This document shows, piece by piece, positions 1 through 5,664 of a stretch of DNA of 9,493 nucleotides. Source of the stretch: a bacterium (GTDB lineage: Bacteria; UBP14; UBA6098; B30-G16). The position numbers and the translations under genes are program-made. Each line of letters opens with the position of its first letter. Positions within the stretch are counted from its first letter, which is position 1. Below the pieces are notes generated by a model, which searched no databases, had not been told where the DNA came from, and worked only from the letters and a program-made list of their open reading frames with translations. The stretch spans positions 1 through 9,493 of the forward strand of contig QNEG01000038.1 in NCBI GenBank assembly GCA_003645115.1, in the 5' to 3' direction.

Positions 1-1
1 A

Positions 2-607
2 TGTGAACCTAATTCAGTTGTTGTAAGAACACAAGAGATAGAACCAGATAAAATTATCACTCCTGACTTGACAGGACAAGAGATAAAAACAGAAACAACA
101 AAAGAAGAAGCAGCGAACGAAATTGAAAAATCGCAAGAAAGAGACATTCACAAAACGCCTCACGAGAGAAAGGCAATTGGAAGGTGGGGTGAAAAATACG
201 TTTACAATGCCTTGAGAACAGAGTTTCAAAAACAAGGTGATATCGTTGAAACGAATCTTGGGTTTAAAGTAATAAATGCCGACAAAGAAGAACTTGAAAT
301 TATATGGTTAAACAAATCCCAAGAGATGGGAAAGGGTTACGATTTTGTTATAAAGAAAAATGGATATGAAGAAGAATATATTGAGGTGAAGACTAAAACA
401 AAAGAAAGTGAAGAACTAATAGAGGTTACTGGAACTCAGTGGGAGTTTGCGAGAAAACTTTTTGAACAAAATGAAGGAGAAAAATATTCTTTTTATGTGG
501 TCTTAAACGCTGGGAAAGAAAATGCTCAAATCCATATATTAAAAAACCCAATTAAACTCTGGAAAGAAGGAAAACTTTATGCACATCCAGTTAATTTCAA
601 ACTTTAA
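2..607 (+). CDS. DUF3883 domain protein, C-terminal part (5' end outside window)
   Basis: The reading frame is open from base 2 to the TAA at 605-607 (201 residues visible). It has no ATG or GTG start; the only in-frame TTG, at 68, has no ribosome binding site, so the gene almost certainly begins upstream. The visible end matches the DUF3883 fold, related to PD-(D/E)XK nucleases. It has a helix with a Gly-Glu pair (Glu codon 191-193), a strand with GYDF (Asp codon 341-343), an IEVK strand (Glu 383-385, Lys 389-391), then a helix with TGTQWEFA and a YSFYVVLN strand. A Lys/Glu-rich linker precedes the domain. DUF3883 usually sits at the C-terminus of large ATPase, helicase or restriction-like proteins in defence loci; that role is inferred here because the N-terminal part is missing. 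All six Arg codons are AGA/AGG, unlike the CGA-rich neighbours, which hints at horizontal acquisition. The domain call is fairly sure; the full protein is unknown. Confidence 0.75.
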   Translation, partial: CEPNSVVVRTQEIEPDKIITPDLTGQEIKTETTKEEAANEIEKSQERDIHKTPHERKAIGRWGEKYVYNALRTEFQKQGDIVETNLGFKVINADKEELEIIWLNKSQEMGKGYDFVIKKNGYEEEYIEVKTKTKESEELIEVTGTQWEFARKLFEQNEGEKYSFYVVLNAGKENAQIHILKNPIKLWKEGKLYAHPVNFKL

Positions 608-661
608 GATAAAAATTGAAAAAACTATAAACTTATTAATTACATCGAATAAATTCAAACC

Positions 662-669
662 AAGGAGGT
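662..669 (+). promoter_or_regulatory. Strong ribosome binding site of the cyclophilin gene
   Basis: AAGGAGGT lies five bases before the ATG at 675. It is the best anti-16S match in the window and fixes the start of the lipoprotein. It also shows that the organism uses Shine-Dalgarno initiation. Confidence 0.85.
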
Positions 670-674
670 AAACA

Positions 675-1340
675 ATGCGAATCAAGAGTGTATCGGTGAT
701 GGTGATGGCATTGGCATTACTATTCAGCGGTTGCGTGGGCAAGGAAAAGAAATCGGAGGAACCAGCGGAAAACCCCGAGAAAAAGGAAGTATCCGCAGAG
801 GCAAGTAAAACAAAAGCAACGGAGGAAACATTGAGTCCAGATAGTCGTCCCATAGTGGTAATAGAGACCGATTATGGAAATATCGAGGTCGAACTTCGCC
901 CGGACAAGGCGCCGAAGACCTGCGCAAATTTCGTGAAATTGGTGAAACAAGGATTCTATGATAGCCTGACTTTCCATAGAATAGTCCCCGGATTTGTAAT
1001 ACAGGGTGGCGACCCAGAGGGAACTGGACGAGGTGGTCCCGGATACACTATCCCCGCAGAAATTAGCGATTTAAAACATACTGTGGGTGCGGTCGCCTGC
1101 GCTCGAAAACCAGACCAGGTAAATCCCAATCGAGAATCATCTGGCAGTCAATTCTATATCACTTTAACACCCACTCCACATCTGGATGGCGGATATACAA
1201 TCTTCGGATATGTTAAGAATGGGATGGATGTGGTGAACAAAATAGCAAAAGTAGAAACAGGACCTGGAGACAAGCCATTACAACCAGTATATATGAAAAA
1301 ATTATATATAAAAGAAGAGTCTGGGACACAAAAAGAATAA
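675..1340 (+). CDS. Cyclophilin-type peptidyl-prolyl cis-trans isomerase, lipoprotein
   Basis: Catalyses cis-trans isomerisation of X-Pro bonds to help proteins fold, here outside the cytoplasm. The N-terminus is a lipoprotein signal: Arg/Lys at 2 and 4, a hydrophobic run at 7-17, and lipobox LFSGC with the lipidated Cys at 20. The residue after Cys is Val, not Asp, so there is no obvious inner-membrane retention signal and outer-membrane sorting is plausible. A Glu/Lys-rich tether (23-57) leads to the cyclophilin domain (about 59-213). Active-site motifs are visible: FHRIVPGFVIQGGD at 100-113 (Arg102, Phe107, Gln111), GSQFYIT at 157-163, and HLDGGYTIFG at 169-178. His169 takes the place often held by the Trp of eukaryotic cyclophilins, as in many bacterial forms. 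It has its own ribosome binding site and follows the DUF3883 gene by 67 bases. The family is certain; which clients it folds is not known. Confidence 0.95.
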   Translation: MRIKSVSVMVMALALLFSGCVGKEKKSEEPAENPEKKEVSAEASKTKATEETLSPDSRPIVVIETDYGNIEVELRPDKAPKTCANFVKLVKQGFYDSLTFHRIVPGFVIQGGDPEGTGRGGPGYTIPAEISDLKHTVGAVACARKPDQVNPNRESSGSQFYITLTPTPHLDGGYTIFGYVKNGMDVVNKIAKVETGPGDKPLQPVYMKKLYIKEESGTQKE

Positions 1341-1346
1341 TTGCGC

Positions 1347-1397
1347 TTGACAATCTGAAGTAATTCTATAAGTTTATATACAATAAAGAGATATAAT
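1347..1397 (+). promoter_or_regulatory. Candidate promoter of the HU gene
   Basis: A perfect TTGACA stands at 1347-1352. Possible -10 elements are TTTATA at 1373-1378 (20-base spacer, longer than ideal) or a perfect TATAAT at 1392-1397, which has no -35 at the right distance. The gap is AT-rich, and one of these could drive the HU gene and the redox genes behind it. Tentative. Confidence 0.3.
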
Positions 1398-1426
1398 TAC
1401 AATAATGTTAGTCGAAGGAGTTTGTT

Positions 1427-1738
1427 ATGACCAAAGCTGATTTAGTGGAGATGGTAGCAGAACGAACTGGTTTCACAAAAACCGATGTCCAGGTGATATT
1501 CGATATGATGCTGGATGTTATAAAAGAAGTAATGTCCAGTGGACACAATATCGAAATTCGGCGATTTGGGACATTCAAAGTCAAAGTTCGTCGCCCCAGA
1601 ATGGCGAGAAATCCACGCACTGGTGAACCAGTTCCTATACCGGAAAGAGTAATCCCAGTTTTCAAACCATCTAATGAATTCAAGGAAATGATAAAGATTA
1701 CTCCAGAAAAATTTAAAGAAATGTCAGGTGTTAAATAA
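1427..1738 (+). CDS. HU/IHF-family DNA-binding protein
   Basis: Small nucleoid-associated protein that binds and bends DNA as a dimer. At 103 residues it is slightly longer than the usual 90-99. The N-terminal helices (MTKADLVEMVAERTGFTK, 1-18) are typical. The DNA-binding signature runs from 46 to 65: FGTF at 47-50, the Arg-rich arm 55-64, then NPRTGE at 62-67 and a PIP turn near 70-72 as found in the intercalating arms. Arg46 stands where the family signature normally has Gly, giving RRFGTF instead of GFGTF. The extra C-terminal residues (about 92-103) are lysine- and glutamate-rich. AAGGAG at 1415-1420, six bases before the ATG, supports the start. The next reading frame begins seven bases after the stop, so HU may head an operon with the CXXC microprotein and ferredoxin. 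HU and IHF subunits cannot be told apart from this alone. Confidence 0.95.
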   Translation: MTKADLVEMVAERTGFTKTDVQVIFDMMLDVIKEVMSSGHNIEIRRFGTFKVKVRRPRMARNPRTGEPVPIPERVIPVFKPSNEFKEMIKITPEKFKEMSGVK

Positions 1739-1745
1739 TTCAGAT

Positions 1746-1889
1746 ATGAGAATACTCAAAATAACTTTAACCGCAATCGCAGTTATTGTGGGAATTATAC
1801 TCATTGTAGCGGGGGTGAAAATCGACGATATCACCGAGATTATCACCAATGGGACTATTTTGTGTCTTTCTTGTATCGGAATAGGATAA
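1746..1889 (+). CDS. 47-residue CXXC membrane microprotein (CD1871A-like)
   Basis: A short reading frame: ATG at 1746-1748, TAA at 1887-1889. It has a basic start (MRILK), one hydrophobic membrane segment (about 8-24, rich in Ile, Val and Ala), a short polar stretch (VKIDDITEIITNG, 24-36), and a C-terminus with the redox-type motif CLSC (Cys40, Cys43) followed by IGIG. This layout, down to a C-terminal C-x-x-C-IGIG, is how I remember the CD1871A family of CXXC proteins of anaerobes, which tend to lie beside membrane 4Fe-4S proteins. The next gene here is exactly such a protein. It starts seven bases after the HU stop and has no clear ribosome binding site, so coupling to HU translation is possible. 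Function is unproven; thiol-disulfide exchange or help with cluster or electron transfer for the neighbouring ferredoxin is inferred from the motif and context. Confidence 0.72.
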   Translation: MRILKITLTAIAVIVGIILIVAGVKIDDITEIITNGTILCLSCIGIG

Positions 1890-1938
1890 TCTAAATAAAC
1901 AGATGCGGTATTCCATAATTGGAAAATCATCTTGCATT

Positions 1939-2820
1939 ATGAAAAAGACAAAACTACCCATAATCCGATGGATAATTTTAGCAATTTCTGCACTACTAAT
2001 CAATAGTTATATTTCCGGATGGTTATATAAACCACATCTATATACCGGAAAATTGAAAGCGATAATACTTCCGGTGTTGAATTGCTATGCCTGTCCGGGA
2101 GCATTTCCCAGTTGCCCGATAGGAACTATCCAGCATTTTATGGTAATTAAATTTGTCCCATTACTTACTCTGGGAATATTGATTATACTCGGTGCACTGG
2201 TGGGAAGACTATTCTGCGGATGGGCTTGCCCATTCGGTCTGTTCCAGGAATTACTGCATAAAATTCCTACTCCAAAATTATCTATGCCCAGATGGATGAG
2301 ATTCGGAAAATATCTTTTTTTGATTATCACTGTATTTGTTGTCCCATATATAATAACTGATACATTCTTCTGCAAATTGTGTCCACAAGGTGCTTTGGAA
2401 GGTGGAATCCCACAGATGCTACTGAAACCCGAACTCCGTCATCTGGCAGGCTGGCTATACTGGACGAAAATTGCCATCTTAACAATTACCATTTTCCTGG
2501 TGATTTTTATAAAGCGATTTTTCTGTCGAGCTATTTGCCCATTGGGAGCGTTTTTGGCGATTTTCAACAAAATCAGCATAGTTCAGATGAAGGTGAATAT
2601 ATCCCAATGCACCCAGTGTAAATTGTGTAAAAAAGTTTGCCCAGTGGATATAAACATATATGAGGACCCCAATTCACCGGAATGTATCAGATGTGGATTA
2701 TGTATCGGCTGTCTCAATGGAGTGAAATATTCCACTATATTTTCATCAGAACCAACAGTCAAACCGCAGCAAATCGAGCAAAATCCTCCGAAAATACCAG
2801 AAATAAATAATTGCGATTAG
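1939..2820 (+). CDS. NapH/CcoG-like membrane-bound 4Fe-4S protein
   Basis: Integral membrane ferredoxin of 293 residues, likely passing electrons between the membrane and an unidentified partner. Numbering from this ATG, hydrophobic segments lie at about 10-27, 73-92, 125-142 and 177-194. Cysteine motifs of the family are CYACPGAFPSCP (Cys49, 52, 59), CGWACPFG (93, 97), CKLCPQG (145, 148) and CRAICPLGA (196, 200). These are followed by a C-terminal ferredoxin domain: CTQCKLCKKVCP (224, 227, 230, 234) and CIRCGLCIGC (249, 252, 255, 258). The last motif is unusual: its fourth Cys comes after two residues instead of three and lacks the following Pro. An in-frame ATG at 1903 would add 12 residues; neither start has a well-placed ribosome binding site. 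I prefer 1939 because the membrane segment then starts in the usual place after MKKTK. It follows the CXXC microprotein. The family is clear; the electron donor and acceptor are unknown. Confidence 0.88.
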   Translation: MKKTKLPIIRWIILAISALLINSYISGWLYKPHLYTGKLKAIILPVLNCYACPGAFPSCPIGTIQHFMVIKFVPLLTLGILIILGALVGRLFCGWACPFGLFQELLHKIPTPKLSMPRWMRFGKYLFLIITVFVVPYIITDTFFCKLCPQGALEGGIPQMLLKPELRHLAGWLYWTKIAILTITIFLVIFIKRFFCRAICPLGAFLAIFNKISIVQMKVNISQCTQCKLCKKVCPVDINIYEDPNSPECIRCGLCIGCLNGVKYSTIFSSEPTVKPQQIEQNPPKIPEINNCD

Positions 2821-2891
2821 TAAGATAGAAATTAATTTACTTATTCTATTGCATTGTTATAAATTAATAGAAAACAACAATTATATCGAGT

Positions 2892-3437
2892 GTGAATTTG
2901 GAATTGGATAATCTACTACATATCGAAAATAGGCCTAACTGGAATGAATATTTTATGGCGATGGCATTTCTGGTAGCGGAACGTTCCACCTGCACCAGAC
3001 GGAAGGTCGGTGCGGTCCTGGTTAGAGACCGAAGAATACTCGCTACCGGTTATAACGGTCCACCATCGGGTTTCCCGCATTGTGCTGTGGAACCGCAATC
3101 TGACCCGCAAAATATCCAATGTATTAGGAGCCAGTTGAAAATTCCATCAGGAGAAAGACAAGAATTATGTTGGGGAATTCACGCCGAGCAAAATGCTATT
3201 ATTCAGGCAGCATTGTTTGGAGTATCCACCGAAAATTCTACATTGTATTGCACTACAAAGCCTTGTATCACTTGTGCAAAAATTCTTGCTAATGCTGGCG
3301 TGATAAAAATCTATACCGCAGAAAAATATCCCGATGAATTTTCTGATAAATTACTAAAAAAATTGAAAATCCCGGTGATTTATCTGCCGAAACCGAAAGT
3401 TGACTGGAAATTTAATATTGAAAATGAACCGAAATAA
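2892..3437 (+). CDS. comEB: Deoxycytidylate (dCMP) deaminase, ComEB-type
   Basis: Zinc enzyme that converts dCMP to dUMP and so feeds thymidylate synthesis. The 181-residue protein covers the family from RPNWNEYFMAMAFLVAERS (14-32), through RRKVGAVLVRD (36-46) and ATGYNGPPSG (51-60), to the catalytic HAEQNAI (His97, Glu99) and PCITC (Cys125, Cys128), followed by ILANAGVIKI. His97, Cys125 and Cys128 bind the catalytic zinc and Glu99 is the proton shuttle. Further cysteines between 64 and 93 resemble the second metal site of some dCMP deaminases. The start is GTG at 2892. The first ATG (2955) would cut off conserved N-terminal residues, so GTG, or the TTG at 2898 or 2904, must be used; no clear ribosome binding site is seen. 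It lies 45 bases before nrdR, and both genes serve deoxynucleotide balance. Family certain; exact start less so. Confidence 0.92.
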   Translation: MNLELDNLLHIENRPNWNEYFMAMAFLVAERSTCTRRKVGAVLVRDRRILATGYNGPPSGFPHCAVEPQSDPQNIQCIRSQLKIPSGERQELCWGIHAEQNAIIQAALFGVSTENSTLYCTTKPCITCAKILANAGVIKIYTAEKYPDEFSDKLLKKLKIPVIYLPKPKVDWKFNIENEPK

Positions 3438-3482
3438 ATATCAATTGCGAGATTTTTCGCATAATATAAGGAGTAAAAATAA

Positions 3483-3995
3483 ATGAAATGTCCATTCTGT
3501 AATTCATTGGAGGATAAAGTAGTAGATTCTCGATTAGTCCGTGATGGCAAGGCTATTCGCAGACGACGAGAATGTCTGGAGTGCGGACAACGATATACTA
3601 CTTACGAATATATCGAACAATCTCCGATATTGGTTATCAAGCGCGATGGCAGACGAGAAGAGTTCCAGCGTGAAAAATTGCTGAACGGGATTCGACAAGC
3701 CTGCCATAAACGACCGGTTCCTGCCGAGCAGGTAGAGGAAATAGTGGATAAAATCGAGGCGGAGATACTCGCCAGAGGTGAAAATGAAATCTCATCGGTG
3801 GATATCGGAATAATCGTAATGAAATATTTACATACACTGGACGAAGTCGCTTATGTCAGATTCGCATCTGTTTATCGAGAATTCAAGGATGTCGAGGAGT
3901 TCGAGGATATATTGAAAGAAGTGGAAAGACTCCGCAATCTGGAAGCGGTTAAAAATGCTCAATTGCCCATTTTCGAAGATGAAAAAAGCAATTAG
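3483..3995 (+). CDS. nrdR: Transcriptional repressor NrdR
   Basis: Represses ribonucleotide reductase genes by sensing ATP/dATP and binding NrdR boxes. The 170-residue protein has the full family architecture. An N-terminal zinc ribbon carries CPFC (Cys3, Cys6) and CLEC (Cys31, Cys34), separated by the family stretch VVDSRLVRDGKAIRRRRE. An ATP-cone domain (about 49-139) begins at ILVIKRDGRREEFQREKL and contains the ISSVDIG and YLHTLDEVAYVRFASVYREF segments. The tail after 140 (VEEFEDILKEVERL) is slightly longer than in many NrdRs. AAGGAG at 3468-3473, nine bases before the ATG, supports the start. It is probably co-transcribed with the upstream dCMP deaminase and the downstream secreted protein (short gaps, same strand). 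No ribonucleotide reductase gene and no convincing NrdR box pair lies in the window, so its targets are elsewhere. Confidence 0.97.
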   Translation: MKCPFCNSLEDKVVDSRLVRDGKAIRRRRECLECGQRYTTYEYIEQSPILVIKRDGRREEFQREKLLNGIRQACHKRPVPAEQVEEIVDKIEAEILARGENEISSVDIGIIVMKYLHTLDEVAYVRFASVYREFKDVEEFEDILKEVERLRNLEAVKNAQLPIFEDEKSN

Positions 3996-4021
3996 TATTG
4001 TAATAAAAAAATAACATTGTC

Positions 4022-4027
4022 AGGAGG
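4022..4027 (+). promoter_or_regulatory. Ribosome binding site that selects the second of two tandem ATGs
   Basis: AGGAGG ends two bases before the ATG at 4030 and five bases before the ATG at 4033. The second spacing is the workable one, so translation most likely begins at 4033 and the product starts MRKLMF. Confidence 0.7.
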
Positions 4028-4032
4028 ATATG

Positions 4033-5550
4033 ATGAGGAAGTTAATGTTTGCATTGCTGTTTTGCTCGTTGATACTCGCACAAAGTGGGAAATTGAATAT
4101 CACTTTCGACCCACGAGTCGAATTATTGGGTATAGTAGAAATACTCGCTCAACACGAAAGTTCTGCCGATAAAATATTTTCTGCCGACAATCAATATTTG
4201 CAGTCGGTGGAAAATTCTTTCTCCAAATTCAAAAATCATCCCGCTGTGGATGAATTGAAAAAACTTCACCTGAACGGGATGAACACCGATTTACTGGTAA
4301 AATTTATGCTACATCTTTCTGCGCCACCGAAGTTGGAATTGAAGTATCCTCTAAATGACCTATTTACCGGTATCCCCGAGGATGAAGCGGGGGAAAAGAA
4401 AAATATGTTGATTTCCTGGTTGAATAATGTTCGAGATTTTTCCGAAAAATCGGGATTTATCAAATTCTACGACCAGAAATCAGAATTTTATCAGGAAATC
4501 GGGATGCCACTGATAAAAACTCTGGAAGCTATGGATATAATACCACCGCTGGAAAAATTTTTCGGCATTAGTAAAAATGAGTATAATTTAATTCTGACAC
4601 CATTATTTATGGGCGGATACACCGCAGAAATCGAGGAGGATAAATGTTTCCTGATAATCGGTCCCACTCGAAACGAGGACAATCTACCTCACTTTTGCCT
4701 GCATAGAACACCACCATATGTAAGACAACAATTCGCATATTTCTTCATTCAACCTATGGTAGATAATCACTGGGAAGCATTTTCTAAAAGTTCCACATTG
4801 TTTCATCCAATCGACGATATTATGAGAAAGCAGGGTATCCCCGATTGGAAAAATTGTGTCTATTGGCATCTAATATACGCCGCAGTTAATACCGCAAAGG
4901 AAAATGGATTACAAAGAGAACTGGATATTATTTCCAATGTGAAATTTGGGTTTATATATCTGTTGGAAATAATGGATTTAATCGAGATAAGCTATTTAAC
5001 TAATCGTGATAAATATGATACATTCGCAAATTTTCTTCCAACAATTGCGCGACATCTCGAAGATATTTCCAATATCCCATCGGATGATTTTTCCGATAGA
5101 ATCAGTGCGCGAGTCACCGCCACAACCAGCGACCTATGGAAATCCGCAGAGGAAAACTGCAAGAAATTGTCATACAGTGATATCACATTGCTGTTAAGTC
5201 TGGATATTCAATCTTATCCGAAGCAGGCGGAGAATGTATTCCGATGCTTTATGGGAACACACAGTCGCGATGATGAACATTACTGGATGACCCAATATCA
5301 ACTGGGAAAGGTAAAATATTTTCAGGGAGAATTAGATTCTGCAGAACAAATTTTCAACCAATATTTAAAATATCAACCGCAGGGAGAAATGGCATCCGGC
5401 GCATTCTGGAGATTGGGACAGATAAAACAACAGAAAGGCAATTATAATGAGGCAAAACAACTTTACGAACACGCACTGCGCATAGACCCGAATTTACTTC
5501 AAGCAAAAAATTCACTCAATGAATTGTTGGAAATAATGGAAAAAGAATAA
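4033..5550 (+). CDS. Secreted DUF4932-like protein with C-terminal TPRs; metal motif apparently lost
   Basis: A 505-residue exported protein. A signal peptide covers about 1-17 (MRKLMFALLFCSLILAQ), with no lipobox. Residues 25-330 resemble DUF4932: the opening FDPRVELLGIVEILA, a HPAVDELKKL helix near 69-78, APPKLELKY near 97-105, and a central stretch QQFAYFFIQPMVDNHWEAF at 232-250. As I remember it, family members carry a zinc-protease-like HEFxHxFxNP at that point; here the His-Glu and second His are replaced by Gln-Gln and Tyr, so peptidase activity looks lost. The C-terminus holds two TPR units (about 417-449 and 455-486; GKVKYFQGELDSAEQIF and GQIKQQKGNYNEAKQLYEHA), suggesting protein-protein contact. 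The start is set by AGGAGG at 4022-4027. The gene follows nrdR by 37 bases. Function unknown; the DUF4932 assignment is moderately confident, while export and TPRs are well supported. Confidence 0.7.
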   Translation: MRKLMFALLFCSLILAQSGKLNITFDPRVELLGIVEILAQHESSADKIFSADNQYLQSVENSFSKFKNHPAVDELKKLHLNGMNTDLLVKFMLHLSAPPKLELKYPLNDLFTGIPEDEAGEKKNMLISWLNNVRDFSEKSGFIKFYDQKSEFYQEIGMPLIKTLEAMDIIPPLEKFFGISKNEYNLILTPLFMGGYTAEIEEDKCFLIIGPTRNEDNLPHFCLHRTPPYVRQQFAYFFIQPMVDNHWEAFSKSSTLFHPIDDIMRKQGIPDWKNCVYWHLIYAAVNTAKENGLQRELDIISNVKFGFIYLLEIMDLIEISYLTNRDKYDTFANFLPTIARHLEDISNIPSDDFSDRISARVTATTSDLWKSAEENCKKLSYSDITLLLSLDIQSYPKQAENVFRCFMGTHSRDDEHYWMTQYQLGKVKYFQGELDSAEQIFNQYLKYQPQGEMASGAFWRLGQIKQQKGNYNEAKQLYEHALRIDPNLLQAKNSLNELLEIMEKE

Positions 5551-5664
5551 TCCATTCGATATCTGAAATGTATTACCACAGAGTCTTTATATCGGATTTT
5601 TCACTAATGAACGCGATAGGTTTATTTTTTTTAATATCTTCGATTACAAATTAGAGGGATAAAA

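Noticed and set aside
68..607. Complete 179-residue gene starting at TTG 68
   Set aside because: No ribosome binding site precedes the TTG and the frame stays open to the window edge, so a start upstream of the window is more likely.
616..642. TTGAAA with AT-rich downstream hexamers as a cyclophilin promoter
   Set aside because: No -10 hexamer at 16-18 bases; the candidates are at wrong spacing and the region is too AT-rich to discriminate.
539..853. 104-codon - strand frame across the end of the DUF3883 gene and start of the cyclophilin gene
   Set aside because: Antisense to two well-supported genes and their ribosome binding site; composition is that of a shadow frame.
2844..2872. Inverted repeat TTCTATT/AATAGAA between the ferredoxin and dCMP deaminase genes
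   Set aside because: AT-only stem of seven pairs (one G-C) with a 15-base loop and no U-run after it; too weak to call a terminator in AT-rich DNA.
5551..5664. Possible SAM riboswitch or terminator before the HMT/MTHFR gene
   Set aside because: The 114-base gap contains a weak GATAT/ATATC pairing and a T-run near 5625, but no conserved riboswitch core and no stem directly before the T-run.
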